A DNA stretch of 64,000 bases from Labilibaculum sp. K2S (GCF_030372765.1 NZ_JAUCMW010000023.1:1-64000), one strand, 5' to 3'. Numbered from the stretch's first letter, positions 16,811-26,195 are shown. The notes: generated by a model not told the origin, from the letters alone. Translations and numbers: made by a program.

Positions 16811-16818
16811 TACTTTTG
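16811..16818 (+). promoter_or_regulatory. candidate -7 box of kdsA
   Basis: TACTTTTG fits TAnnTTTG, 20 bases before the ATG of kdsA. No matching -33 was seen. Confidence 0.35.
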
Positions 16819-16838
16819 CCCTAAATAAATTGAATATC

Positions 16839-17657
16839 ATGATAGAAAATATTCCAAACATAAAACATACAGATAGTGGTAACTTCTTTCTTTTGGCCGG
16901 TCCTTGTGCCATTGAAGGGGAAGAAATTGCCATGAAAATTGCTGAACGAATTGTTCAGATTACTGATAAACTTGAAATCCCTTTTATTTTTAAAGGATCT
17001 TACCGGAAAGCAAACCGAAGCAGATTAGATTCATTCGCCGGCATTGGTGATGAAAAAGCTTTGAAAATATTGAAAAAGGTAAGCGATACTTTTGGCATAC
17101 CTACTGTTACAGATATTCACACTGCAGAAGAAGCCGCAATGGCTGCGGCTTATGTTGATGTGTTACAGATTCCTGCTTTTTTATGTCGCCAAACTGATTT
17201 ATTGGTTGCTGCAGCGGAAACAGGAAAAGTTGTGAATATTAAAAAAGGCCAGTTTCTTTCTGCTGAATCGATGAAATTTGCTGTAAATAAAGTGCGCGAA
17301 TCGGGAAATAACCAAGTAATCCTAACTGATCGCGGAAATATGTTCGGCTATCAAGATATGATTATAGATTACAGAGGAATTCCTGTAATGCAAGAAAATA
17401 ATTGTCCTGTAGTTTTGGACATTACTCACTCGTTACAGCAACCAAACCAAACAAGCGGAGTTACCGGTGGTCGCCCTGAATTAATCGAAACTGTAGCCAA
17501 AGCAGGCATTGCTGTTGGTGTAGATGGAATCTTCATCGAAACTCATCCTGATCCGGCAAACGCAAAATCGGATGGAGCCAACATGCTTCACCTGAATTAT
17601 TTAGAAGATTTATTGACTAAGCTGGTTGCTATTCGAAAAGTGATCAATCAATTTTAA
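16839..17657 (+). CDS. kdsA: 3-deoxy-8-phosphooctulonate synthase (KDO-8-P synthase)
   Basis: Condenses phosphoenolpyruvate with arabinose 5-phosphate for the Kdo part of lipopolysaccharide. Family signatures are FLLAGPCAIEGEE, the substrate loop GSYRKANRSRLDS, ILTDRGNMFGYQDMIIDYRGIP and THSLQQPNQTSG. The Cys of AGPC sits where the metal-dependent class (Aquifex type) has its metal ligand; metal-independent enzymes have Asn there. I therefore predict a metal-dependent enzyme. Start chosen at ATG 16839; an in-frame TTG at 16830 adds three residues. About 272 residues is the usual length. Confidence 0.95.
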   Translation: MIENIPNIKHTDSGNFFLLAGPCAIEGEEIAMKIAERIVQITDKLEIPFIFKGSYRKANRSRLDSFAGIGDEKALKILKKVSDTFGIPTVTDIHTAEEAAMAAAYVDVLQIPAFLCRQTDLLVAAAETGKVVNIKKGQFLSAESMKFAVNKVRESGNNQVILTDRGNMFGYQDMIIDYRGIPVMQENNCPVVLDITHSLQQPNQTSGVTGGRPELIETVAKAGIAVGVDGIFIETHPDPANAKSDGANMLHLNYLEDLLTKLVAIRKVINQF

Positions 17658-17666
17658 ATACAAACA

Positions 17667-17697
17667 AAAGATCCGGCCACAAAACCGGATCTTTTTT
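17667..17697. terminator. bidirectional terminator between kdsA and hydA
   Basis: Stem AAAGATCCGG (17667-17676) / CCGGATCTTT (17685-17694) followed by T on the plus strand and a TTTTG run on the minus strand. It lies between the convergent kdsA and hydA genes. Confidence 0.85.
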
Positions 17698-17734
17698 CAC
17701 TTACTAATTACCGCTCATTGTCTTTAATTAAACA

Positions 17735-19525
17735 CTAATACTGTTCCCTCTTTACGTAAGAAGTATGAAGAAGTTTATGTGATTTATGACTTAGAGGCTC
17801 ATCCAAAAATTCCTTATATATCTGAACAATTTCAGGATTTTCATGAGATTTTCGAATTGGAAGATTCCTATCCTCTTCGTAAAGAGCATTCATCCTCTGC
17901 ATTCGAATTTCATTATCTACAGGGAATGGCTGACCACCACCCCCCAAACATCCGCCGGGGCAAGCCATTATTTCAATAAAATGATAGAATTTATCGCCTT
18001 TTTTTATTACCTCCAGCAATTGGTGAGCATTCTCGAGACCATTTGTTATGGCACATTTTAATTCAACTCCTTCCAAGAAATTCCATGCTTCAACAGTTCC
18101 CTCAATTTTAATAGTTACCTCTTTAACACCTTCCAAACCACGAACAGGAATAATCTCCAAATTTTCGAAAGGAACTTCTCGACCTGTAACAATCTCGTAA
18201 GCCGTTCTTAAAGCAGCCTCCATAACGCCACCGGTGGCACCAAAAATAGCCCCTGCACCAGAACCGACACCCATTATTGAATCAAAACTTTCATCATTCA
18301 ATTTTTCGAATTCAATACCCGCTTGCCTAATCATTACAGCCAATTCTCTGGTGGTCAAAACAAAATCAACATCTTTATAACCACTGTCTTTCATTTCAGG
18401 GCGATTTGCCTCAAATTTTTTAGCCGTACAAGGCATAATAGAAACAGATATGATATTTTCCGGCGCAACATTTACATTTTTAGCATAATACGTCTTAGCC
18501 AAAGCACCAAACATTTGTTGAGGGGATTTACATGTAGAAAGATTAGGTAAATACTCAGGATACTTATGCTCTATGTATTTTACCCAACCCGGTGAACAAG
18601 AAGTAGCCATAGGCAAGGCAACCTCAGGATCATCATCCACCAGTGCCCGCTTTAATCGGGTTAGCAATTCAGTTCCTTCCTCCATGATGGTTAAATCAGC
18701 CGTAAAATTGGTATCCAGAACGGAATCAAAACCCAATCTCTTTAAAGCTGAAACCATTTTCCCGGTAACGCGGGTACCCAATCCCAAACCAAGTTCCTCT
18801 CCTAATCCAACACGAACGGCCGGAGCAGTTTGTACAATAACATGTATATCCGGATCGGCAAGTGCATCCCATACTTTTTCCACATATGATTTTTCCGTTA
18901 ACGCGCCCGTTGGACAATGAACAATACACTGACCACAATTGGTACAAACAACCTCATCAAGCGATCGGTCGAAAAATGTGGAGATCTTCATTTCAGATCC
19001 TTTATGAGCAACCGCAATAGCACCAACACTCTGTATTTCTGCACATGTCCGAACACATCTCTGGCAACGGATACACTTACTGTCATCCTTCTCAATTGCT
19101 GGAGAAAGCCTATCAACCGTATAATTTTTATCCGGTACCAAATCAATAAAATCTTGATTTGTGATTTGATATTCGGCAGATAATGCTTGCAGTTCACAAT
19201 GCCCGTTACGGTAACATTTAGTACATTCTTCTCTATGTTCTGTTAATAAAAGCTCAATAATATGCTTGCGGCAATTTCTTACCTTTAAAGTGTTTGTATT
19301 GATCTCCATCCCCTCTGCAACAGGAGTGGCACAGGAAGCTACTAATTTATGATTACCCACCTGTTCAACAACGCAAACTCTACAGTTTCCTGCTACACAA
19401 AGGTCTTTGTGGTAACAAAGGGTTGGTATTTTTATATGGAGATGTTTTGCAGCCTCGAGTATGGTCTTATTTTCCTCAACACTAACAGCAATTCCATTAA
19501 TTGTTAAATTCACCATGTTTGACAT
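17735..19525 (-). CDS. hydA: [FeFe]-hydrogenase large subunit of an NADH-linked trimeric enzyme
   Basis: Cytoplasmic H2-forming/oxidising subunit. Order: 2Fe-2S ferredoxin domain (1-75; Cys37, 48, 51, 65), His-Cys 4Fe-4S region (97-110), two 4Fe-4S clusters (CIRCQRCVRTC 151-161; CTNCGQCIVHC 194-204) and the H-cluster domain (about 225-580). Motif L2 IMPCTAKKFE has Cys366 and L3 EIMACPGGCLGGGGQP has Cys522 and Cys526. Motif L1 reads ATSCSPGW: Cys310 is present but the next residue is Ser311 instead of the usual Cys. That is 55 residues before Cys366, the spacing of a cluster ligand in the clostridial enzyme. The operon is hydC-hydB-hydA. The maturases HydEFG are not in the window. Confidence 0.93.
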   Translation of the reverse strand: MSNMVNLTINGIAVSVEENKTILEAAKHLHIKIPTLCYHKDLCVAGNCRVCVVEQVGNHKLVASCATPVAEGMEINTNTLKVRNCRKHIIELLLTEHREECTKCYRNGHCELQALSAEYQITNQDFIDLVPDKNYTVDRLSPAIEKDDSKCIRCQRCVRTCAEIQSVGAIAVAHKGSEMKISTFFDRSLDEVVCTNCGQCIVHCPTGALTEKSYVEKVWDALADPDIHVIVQTAPAVRVGLGEELGLGLGTRVTGKMVSALKRLGFDSVLDTNFTADLTIMEEGTELLTRLKRALVDDDPEVALPMATSCSPGWVKYIEHKYPEYLPNLSTCKSPQQMFGALAKTYYAKNVNVAPENIISVSIMPCTAKKFEANRPEMKDSGYKDVDFVLTTRELAVMIRQAGIEFEKLNDESFDSIMGVGSGAGAIFGATGGVMEAALRTAYEIVTGREVPFENLEIIPVRGLEGVKEVTIKIEGTVEAWNFLEGVELKCAITNGLENAHQLLEVIKKGDKFYHFIEIMACPGGCLGGGGQPFPVDNEIRMQRMNALYEEDRNLPIRKSHENPEIVQIYKEFLDEPLSHKSHKLLHTSYVKREQY

Positions 19526-19573
19526 ATCAATTTCAGTTTAAATTGTTCAAAATTCAGATTGGTTATTTTCTTA

Positions 19574-20767
19574 CTAATAAATCATCTCCTCGCGGAAATT
19601 TTCTACAATAGACGAAAACGAATTCGCCACTGATTGACCCAATCCACATTTAGCTGTCAACTTCATGGTTTCAGTTAATTTAAGTAGTTGATCGAGATAA
19701 GAGGTTGGTTTTTCGCCACGTTTAACCGCTTTAATTCCTTTTAGAAGTTGCTGACACCCAACCCGGCATGGAGTACATTGTCCGCAAGATTCTTCCTCAA
19801 AGAATTCAAGATAATTATTAAGAACATTATACATGGATCGTGAACTATTAAAAATCATCATAGATCCTCCTGTAGGCAAAGATATGCCCGTTAATTTCCC
19901 TTCGTAACCAATTGTTGTTTTTGCAAAACGTTTACGCGGAACCAAAAAACCCGATGCACCGCCAACCTGAACTGCCTTACAATCGCCATCACCAAAATCA
20001 TCAACAAAATCTTGAACAGTCATACCTAATTCCAACTCATAAATACCCGGTATAGGAGTATCGCCGGATACGGAAAACACCTTAGAACCACGAGAATCCT
20101 TAACACCCAGATCTCTAAACTTTTTGGCTCCAAATTTTAGTATTGTGTATGAATGTGCAAGGGTTTCAACATTATTAACTACTGTAGGTTTTCCTTTAAA
20201 ACCATTCACACTAGGAAATGGAGGTTTATTTCTAGGTTCCCCTCTTTTGCCTTCCATGGATTCAATAAGAGCACTCTCTTCACCACAAATGTATGCTCCG
20301 CTTCCTAAAAAAATTTCAACCCTGAAATCCAATCCCAACTCATCCAATATATCATGAAATTTTCTTAGTTCTTTCTTTAAATCAGGAACTAAGAATTTAT
20401 ATTCTCCTCTTAAATAAATATAGCCTTTTTGTGCTCCGATAATTTTGGCACACATAGCCATACCCGAAAGAACCTTATGAGGTACTCTTGTTAAGATTTC
20501 CCTGTCTTTAAACGTTCCCGGTTCCCCTTCATCTGCATTACAGATTACATATTTTTCTTTTTCTTTAGATTCAGCAGTCAGTTTCCATTTTAGTCCTGTA
20601 GGGAAACCTGCCCCGCCTCTTCCTTTAAGACCAGAATTCACCATTTCATTGACAATTTCCTGGTCAGATCTTGACAATGCATTTCGAAGAATCTCTTTAC
20701 AATCATCATCATTATTAAAGATCAAATCGATTCTATGAAGTTGTTTCTTAGTTGCTGTTGTTGTCAT
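19574..20767 (-). CDS. hydB: NADH-binding flavoprotein subunit of the [FeFe]-hydrogenase (NuoF/HndC-like), short form
   Basis: Transfers electrons between NAD(H), FMN and iron-sulfur clusters. The FMN/NAD fold is seen in GLKGRGGAGFPTGLKW (about 46-61), NADEGEPGTFKDREI, GSGAYICGEESALIESMEGKRGEPR and the C-terminal 4Fe-4S site ESCGQCTPCRVG. At 397 residues it lacks both the N-terminal thioredoxin-like 2Fe-2S domain and the C-terminal ferredoxin domain of the roughly 600-residue HydB proteins of known bifurcating enzymes. It sits 47 bp after hydC and 48 bp before hydA. NAD+ rather than NADP+ is inferred only from family. Confidence 0.92.
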   Translation of the reverse strand: MTTTATKKQLHRIDLIFNNDDDCKEILRNALSRSDQEIVNEMVNSGLKGRGGAGFPTGLKWKLTAESKEKEKYVICNADEGEPGTFKDREILTRVPHKVLSGMAMCAKIIGAQKGYIYLRGEYKFLVPDLKKELRKFHDILDELGLDFRVEIFLGSGAYICGEESALIESMEGKRGEPRNKPPFPSVNGFKGKPTVVNNVETLAHSYTILKFGAKKFRDLGVKDSRGSKVFSVSGDTPIPGIYELELGMTVQDFVDDFGDGDCKAVQVGGASGFLVPRKRFAKTTIGYEGKLTGISLPTGGSMMIFNSSRSMYNVLNNYLEFFEEESCGQCTPCRVGCQQLLKGIKAVKRGEKPTSYLDQLLKLTETMKLTAKCGLGQSVANSFSSIVENFREEMIY

Positions 20768-20814
20768 ACCTAAGGGTATTTAGATGTTAGTTTTGCTTTG
20801 TTAGGTTTTGATGT

Positions 20815-21282
20815 TTAATTTTTTTCCTTGTACTCACGCAGAATATCCACAACTTTTTCCGGACTTAACTCTGTATATACCTCATCGTTTATCAACATAG
20901 CGGGAGCCTTGTGGCACCACCCCAAACAGTTTGTTTGAAGAATGGTAAATTTTTTATCGATAGTAGTTTCACCAACTTTAATTTTCAAAAAATTCTCTAT
21001 TGCAAGAACAATTTGATTTTTTCCCTTCATTGCACACGTGATGGTTTTACATACACGAATTACATACTTCCCTCGTGGTTCAATATCCAGAAAAGAATAA
21101 AAACTTGCAGTTCCATAAACATCTGCAGCAGGAATACTCATTTCCTTCGAAATTTTTAGAATTGCTTCCTCTGAAAGAAATCGTTCCTGATCAATTACTC
21201 CCTGTAATATTGGAAGCAGATTTTCCCGGTCTTTCCCATGTTTAGAAACCAAATTCTGCACTAATTTTTCATGAAAATCCAT
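20815..21282 (-). CDS. hydC: 2Fe-2S thioredoxin-like subunit of the [FeFe]-hydrogenase (NuoE-like)
   Basis: Electron-transfer subunit with a helical N-terminus (1-75; LLPILQGVIDQERFLSEEAI) and a thioredoxin-like 2Fe-2S domain. The four ligands are in RVCKTITCAMKG (two Cys five apart) and LQTNCLGWCHKAPAM (two Cys four apart), as in NuoE/HydC. Length 155 matches the family. It is the first gene of the hyd operon; its promoter must lie in 21283-21500, but I see no -7 match there. Confidence 0.93.
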   Translation of the reverse strand: MDFHEKLVQNLVSKHGKDRENLLPILQGVIDQERFLSEEAILKISKEMSIPAADVYGTASFYSFLDIEPRGKYVIRVCKTITCAMKGKNQIVLAIENFLKIKVGETTIDKKFTILQTNCLGWCHKAPAMLINDEVYTELSPEKVVDILREYKEKN

Positions 21283-21572
21283 AAAGTAATGCTTTAAGAG
21301 TTAATATTATTAGAGTTTCTCTTTGAAGATAAAAAAAATAAAGAAATTTTTCTCTATTTAATTTTATCAACTCTAATACAACACATTAAACGTTTCACTA
21401 AAAAAATCAACATCACATAATATCACAAAAACAACAAACACCCTATAAAATATAATATCTAAAGGAATAAATTTGCATAATAATTTTTCTTTATATTCAA
21501 TAGATAGTGTTGCGAAACATGGCTAATTTCAATTTAGACTTCTTTTAAACTGTGATTTTCCACGTACAGCAC
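21283..21572. other. hydCBA upstream region
   Basis: AT-rich gap between hydC start and the buk terminator. No ORF or RNA gene is recognisable. At 21500-21516 there is ATAGATAGTGTTGCGAA, nearly identical to 3064-3080, followed by ACATGG. It may be the leftover end of a mobile element. Confidence 0.35.
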
Positions 21573-21606
21573 AAAAAAAAGCCTTCGGTACATTACCGAA
21601 GGCTTT
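21573..21606 (-). terminator. terminator of buk
   Basis: Long stem AAAGCCTTCGGTA / TACCGAAGGCTTT with a CAT loop; on the minus strand it is followed by eight T. It is 22 bases past the buk stop. Confidence 0.9.
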
Positions 21607-21627
21607 CTTTATTAGACCGTTATATTA

Positions 21628-22704
21628 TTAACAATATTCCCGAGGTTCAATTTCATTACGCAGAACCATATATCCATTCATTGCCAATGCTTTCATTTCA
21701 TCTTCTCCGGGATATACAACCACAGGAGCAATAAAAGAAACCATTTCTTTAATATAATTTACCAAATCAGGATTATGAGCAATTCCACCTGTCAGAAGAA
21801 TTCCATCCACCTTACCTTTTAAAACTGTTGCCATTTCTCCAATAGATTTCCCAACCTGATAGGACATAGCATCCTGAATCAATTTTGCATTTGCATCACC
21901 GGCTTTGGCTTTTAACTCAACATCATAAGCATCATTTGTTCCTAAATGAGCAACCAAACCTCCTTCGCCCTTAATCATCTTTTTTACATCTTCAAGGGTA
22001 TAGTCTCCACTAAAACAAAGTTTTGCCAATGCTCCGGCAGGAAGTGTACCCGATCTCTCAGGAGAAAATGGTCCTTCGCCATCTAAAGCATTGTTTACAT
22101 CAATTACTCTTCCTTTACAGTGAGCACCAACAGAAATTCCACCACCTAAATGAGCAACAATCACATTAATTTCCTCATACTTCTTATCAACCGACTGCGC
22201 AAAAGCACGACCAATTGCTTTCTGATTTAAAGCATGAAAAATAGACACTCTTTGAAATTCCGGATGACCCGATATCCTGGCAACATCAATCATTTCATCA
22301 ACAACAACCGGATCTGCAATATAAGCTTTCGCTCTTGGTAATGCCTGAGCAATATTATCTGCTATTAAGCCACCTAAATTACTCGCATGTTCTCCAAGAA
22401 CACCAATTCTTAAATCTTCTTTTAAACGCTCATTTACCACGTAAATTCCAGATTCAATTGGCTTCACCAATCCTCCTCGTCCAACAACTGCTTCGATTAA
22501 ATCTATTTGAATTTCTGCATCCACCAGCTCTTTCATAATAATATTCTTACGAAATTCGAACTGTTCAGAAATTTTACCGAACTGAGCCAATTCTTCGTTC
22601 GAATGCTTTATATTTTTCAAGAAGACAGATTTATCTCCCTGAAATACAGCGATTTTAGTAGATGTGGAGCCAGGATTAATAGCCAAGATTCTACGAGTTT
22701 CCAT
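21628..22704 (-). CDS. buk: butyrate kinase
   Basis: ASKHA-fold acyl kinase that makes butyrate and ATP from butyryl phosphate, or the reverse. The N-terminal ATP/phosphate loop is LAINPGSTSTKIAVF. Conserved family blocks follow: VVGRGGLVKPIESGIYVVN, IADPVVVDEM, FHALNQKAIGRAFA, VAHLGGGISVGAHCKGRVIDVNNALDGEGPFSPERSG and ILLTGGIAHN. Length 358 is normal. Its usual partner phosphotransbutyrylase is not adjacent. It sits just upstream of hydCBA on the same strand but has its own terminator, so it is a separate unit. Confidence 0.95.
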   Translation of the reverse strand: METRRILAINPGSTSTKIAVFQGDKSVFLKNIKHSNEELAQFGKISEQFEFRKNIIMKELVDAEIQIDLIEAVVGRGGLVKPIESGIYVVNERLKEDLRIGVLGEHASNLGGLIADNIAQALPRAKAYIADPVVVDEMIDVARISGHPEFQRVSIFHALNQKAIGRAFAQSVDKKYEEINVIVAHLGGGISVGAHCKGRVIDVNNALDGEGPFSPERSGTLPAGALAKLCFSGDYTLEDVKKMIKGEGGLVAHLGTNDAYDVELKAKAGDANAKLIQDAMSYQVGKSIGEMATVLKGKVDGILLTGGIAHNPDLVNYIKEMVSFIAPVVVYPGEDEMKALAMNGYMVLRNEIEPREYC

Positions 22705-22745
22705 TTGTTAAGTAGTTTGTGTTTGTGTATTATTCAATTTGAATG

Positions 22746-22774
22746 CAAAAATACCAAACTTGATTAGAATTCAA
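22746..22774 (-). promoter_or_regulatory. candidate buk promoter
   Basis: On the minus strand: TTG (22774-22772), 18-base spacer, TATTTTTG (22753-22746), matching the -33/-7 consensus apart from one base of spacing. It is 41 bases upstream of the buk start. Confidence 0.45.
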
Positions 22775-23001
22775 TATCATTTAATGACATTTTACTTCAA
22801 TTTATCCAATTTGTTTGATTTTTAGTAATAAATTATCACAAAGCCCACCAACTTAGCGGAAATACAAAGAAAGGATCTAATTTTTATTGATAATCAATTA
22901 AATCGCATAAGTAAAACAGTTACACAAAAATAGAGACACTACCTTTGGGAGCAATCAAAAATTAAATTTACTCTGAAAAAGAGAACGCAGAAGAATTAAT
23001 T

Positions 23002-24342
23002 TTAGCTCCAATCTTGGTAGGACGGCAATTTGTCGAGAGCAATTACCTCCTGACGGGCTTCAAAATGATTAAAAAGATCATGATCGGGCCATTCATTTAC
23101 CGATCTTAAAAATTGAGTCATTATCATACTTAGATCCTTTGTAAAATCGGATCCACGCCAAGTAGAACTATTGGTGATGATTACATAACTTACACCATTT
23201 TCGTTGTGCTTTAATAAAGCTGAACTTCCTGCTAAAGTACCGGTTCTCCACCAAGTACCATCACCTCGGGTTCCTTTCCAGCCAATCGGACTATGCCCAA
23301 GCTTATTTGGCGTAGTCATATATTTTATGCTTTTTTTGGAAAGAATGTCTGGAAGAGTATCATCACCATCAATGGCCATCATAAATTTAATCAGTTCAGC
23401 GCCTGATGCAATCCAACCGCCTGCACCGCCAAGAACTTCCAAATTATTTCCGCCATTGCTTCTAAAAACAGTTTTTCCGGATCCGTCAAACGAAGAAATT
23501 TTAATCGCATCAGACTGCTCGTAATAATTTACCTCATTAGGAAAATGATCCTTTTGAAGGCTTTTCCCTAAATGCATATCAAAAATTCCCGAAGGATTTA
23601 AAATATGAGCTTGAACATATGTCTCATAGGGTTCTTCAACCAGTTTTTCTATAACTTTCTCGAGAATAACGTAACCTAGGTTAGAATAACTCCCTCTGGT
23701 TCCGGGTGTAAAGCTTAATCTTCTTGATAAGGCAAACTGAATCGTAGTTTGAGCATCGATTGGCGGTTCAACATTCATTTTTTTCGCTATTGCCAAAGGC
23801 AAAAACATTGGATCTCCGTATTTGCTTGAAAATCCAGATGAATGGCGCAGTAAATGCTCCACAGTAATTCTTTTGGTCCGCTTATCCTTAATGTTGCTAT
23901 ACCTCTCATCATTCAGAATACCATGTTCCCCGAAAACGTAATCATCTAAATGTAATTTACCTTCCTCCTGCAATTTCATGATTGCTGTTGCAGTAACCAA
24001 TTTGGAAACGCTCGCAATTCGAAACAAACTGGATGGCACAACCTCTTTCTCTTTATCCACATCAGAATAACCATAGCCTTTCGCAAAAACCAATTTACCA
24101 TCTTTTACAACAGCAACAGTTGCGCCTGCAACTTCCCACTTCCTTAAAAAGCGATTTAGTATTTTATCAGCCCTTTTAGTTTGATCGCTATCAGATAATT
24201 TATTTGAAATTCTATGAGATACTGCTTCGATACTGTTATTGATCGGCACAGTGGGAGCTTCCTGTGTAGAGAAACTTAACGTCTGGTCAAGAATAACCAG
24301 AGCGACAACGATAATTATTGATACTAATCTTCTTACAATCAT
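23002..24342 (-). CDS. secreted serine hydrolase of the beta-lactamase/DD-peptidase family
   Basis: Exported or membrane-anchored hydrolase (hydrophobic start LVSIIIVVALVILDQTLSFS). The beta-lactamase class C/esterase fold has the nucleophile motif SVSK within FRIASVSKLVTATAIMKLQEEGK, the Tyr motif YSN in GSYSNLGYVILEKVIE and a third motif RTG in WWRTGTLAGSSALL. Preceding strands include VAGATVAVVKDGKLVFAKGYGYSD. The enzyme is likely a peptidase or esterase rather than a resistance enzyme. It is monocistronic. A beta-lactamase role cannot be excluded by sequence alone. Confidence 0.88.
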   Translation of the reverse strand: MIVRRLVSIIIVVALVILDQTLSFSTQEAPTVPINNSIEAVSHRISNKLSDSDQTKRADKILNRFLRKWEVAGATVAVVKDGKLVFAKGYGYSDVDKEKEVVPSSLFRIASVSKLVTATAIMKLQEEGKLHLDDYVFGEHGILNDERYSNIKDKRTKRITVEHLLRHSSGFSSKYGDPMFLPLAIAKKMNVEPPIDAQTTIQFALSRRLSFTPGTRGSYSNLGYVILEKVIEKLVEEPYETYVQAHILNPSGIFDMHLGKSLQKDHFPNEVNYYEQSDAIKISSFDGSGKTVFRSNGGNNLEVLGGAGGWIASGAELIKFMMAIDGDDTLPDILSKKSIKYMTTPNKLGHSPIGWKGTRGDGTWWRTGTLAGSSALLKHNENGVSYVIITNSSTWRGSDFTKDLSMIMTQFLRSVNEWPDHDLFNHFEARQEVIALDKLPSYQDWS

Positions 24343-24728
24343 TAAATGTAATTTGATTCAACTTGTTATATTTCAACATCACAACTCATCCCAGCAACAA
24401 GCCAGTACATTCTTTCTACTATTAAGGATACAAAAATGTTTATATTTTTTCGTAATACCATTCTAAATTAGCCTCTATTTATAAATAGTAAAAATAGAGG
24501 CTTTTATCGCAAATATAATTTATTTAATCATCAAAACAAGTCAATTGAACAAAAGCAAGCCATGTATAAAGGTGTAAGTTCATCTACTTTAAAGCAATCT
24601 GAAAAGCATAATTATGAATGAAAAAATGTTTAAAATGAAAAAAAAAGCAGAACATTAGCTATTTAATCCAACGGCATAAAAAACGAAACTGAAGTTACTT
24701 GATGTCAGAAATGCTGGTTTTTAATGAA
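24343..24728. other. intergenic region between cyclase and serine hydrolase
   Basis: No gene is visible. It contains a stem AGCCTCTATTT / AAATAGAGGCT (about 24470-24501), suited as a terminator for the cyclase gene 220 bp upstream on the minus strand, and the unidentified promoter of the serine hydrolase. Confidence 0.4.
24470..24505. terminator. hairpin, possible terminator of the cyclase transcript
   Basis: GCCTCTATTT (24471-24480) pairs with AAATAGAGGC (24492-24501). The plus strand continues with TTTTA. It is far from the stop at 24729, so its role is uncertain. Confidence 0.4.
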
Positions 24729-26015
24729 TTATACCACCTGAAACAATTCAATTTTTTCATCAATTCCTTTCATCTTAATTTTTCCAAGATCAATTAAAGT
24801 ATTACGATTGCCATTTAATTGATCAGCGACTGCCCTGCTCACTAAAAATTGTGAATCGAATTGCTTATTTAATTGTTCTATGCGAGAAGCTATTATTACA
24901 TTTTTGCCCGCAATGGAAAATTGTTTACGGATTTCATTGCCTATATTCCCTGTAATTACTTCGCCACAATGAAGACCTATACCAACACGGGTTTTATCAC
25001 CGTTTATCTCATTCCTGCAATGATTAATAACTTCGACAATTTGAACACCCGCACAATATGCATCGAACACATGGTTTGGATTTTCAACTGCAACACCAAA
25101 AGAAGCCATAAATCCATCCCCCAGTATTTGGTGAATAATTCCATTGTTCTTCTCTATAATCCGGATAAGAGGATCAAAAATTGCATTTTGAAATTCGATA
25201 GTTTCTTCAGGACTTTGCTGATCGGCCATTGATGTGAAATTACGAATATCCATAAACATAATAGATCCTATTATTTTTTGCCCCACCTTATCATTTTTAT
25301 GCAAAATCAATTCTCTCGCAACATGTGTTGATAACTGCTGACCAAGAAGAGATTCCATTTCATTTTGATCATCTTTTGCTTTCAGCAGATTATTCACCCT
25401 CTTTCGTATTTCTGCAGCTACCACGCCTGCAATTATTCCTGCTGACAATAAACCCATACTCCTCATCAAATAAATTTCAATCATCTGCTCAACATCTCCA
25501 ACAGGTTTCAAAAATTGTATCCCCCAGTAAGAAACGCCCCAATATCCAATGCAAGCCAATATGCCGGCCCCCAGGGAGATCTTAAAATCAAGATGCATTG
25601 CCGACAGCATCAAAAGCAAAAAATAAAAGGTAAGCCCATCGTATTCCAACACCAAAAGTGAGTTGTCATATTTTATTGCATTAAGTAGAATAACGGCTGG
25701 TAATCCAAACTCCATAATTAAATTGGGAATCAAAACTTTTTTAGAAATGGAACGCTTGTTTCTAATGAGCCAATTCATCCGGATAAACACAAAAATTTCG
25801 AACAAGAAAAAAATCATCCACCAAAAGAGCATCGAATGAACAAACTTTTTGTTATTCAAAGAGTCTCTCAATAAATTAGGACTTAAATGATGCAGCACTG
25901 GAATTAACACAGAGCTGATTAGGAAAAGAACTAAAATAATACCAACCCGCTTCCTTTCAATTTTAAGAAACTCCAGATGTAATGGCTCATGAAATTTATA
26001 ATGTTCTGCAAACAT
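24729..26015 (-). CDS. membrane-bound class III adenylate/guanylate cyclase
   Basis: Makes a cyclic nucleotide from ATP or GTP. The N-terminal half (about 25-210) holds six hydrophobic segments. The cyclase domain (about 235-428) has both metal aspartates (IMFMDIRNFTS and QILGDGFMASFG), a substrate-region Lys in RKQFSIAGKN, and the transition-state Asn and Arg in KNVIIASRIEQL. All needed residues for an active homodimer appear present. The substrate cannot be told safely from sequence. The cNMP-binding kinase at 9123-10310 is a possible receiver of its product. It is monocistronic. Confidence 0.9.
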   Translation of the reverse strand: MFAEHYKFHEPLHLEFLKIERKRVGIILVLFLISSVLIPVLHHLSPNLLRDSLNNKKFVHSMLFWWMIFFLFEIFVFIRMNWLIRNKRSISKKVLIPNLIMEFGLPAVILLNAIKYDNSLLVLEYDGLTFYFLLLMLSAMHLDFKISLGAGILACIGYWGVSYWGIQFLKPVGDVEQMIEIYLMRSMGLLSAGIIAGVVAAEIRKRVNNLLKAKDDQNEMESLLGQQLSTHVARELILHKNDKVGQKIIGSIMFMDIRNFTSMADQQSPEETIEFQNAIFDPLIRIIEKNNGIIHQILGDGFMASFGVAVENPNHVFDAYCAGVQIVEVINHCRNEINGDKTRVGIGLHCGEVITGNIGNEIRKQFSIAGKNVIIASRIEQLNKQFDSQFLVSRAVADQLNGNRNTLIDLGKIKMKGIDEKIELFQVV

Positions 26016-26195
26016 GATGGAAGATTTAAATAGGTCTCAAAATAAAATTATATTGACAAACCATGCAATTAGAAATAGATTAATGCCACATTTTTACCGG
26101 TAAATAATCCCCTGTTTCAATAAATTCAACATTCTACTTCAGTAAAAATTGAGTGATCAGTTAACTCATCCAATTTACAAGCAGACTATAATCGC

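Noticed and set aside
19574-21282. Complex I (NuoE/NuoF) fragment
   Set aside because: The two genes lead directly into an [FeFe]-hydrogenase large subunit with H-cluster motifs, so they are its diaphorase partners, not respiratory complex I.
23002-24342. Antibiotic-resistance beta-lactamase
   Set aside because: The SxxK and YSN motifs also occur in esterases and DD-peptidases, and the long exported form is typical of that broader family; no resistance claim is supported.
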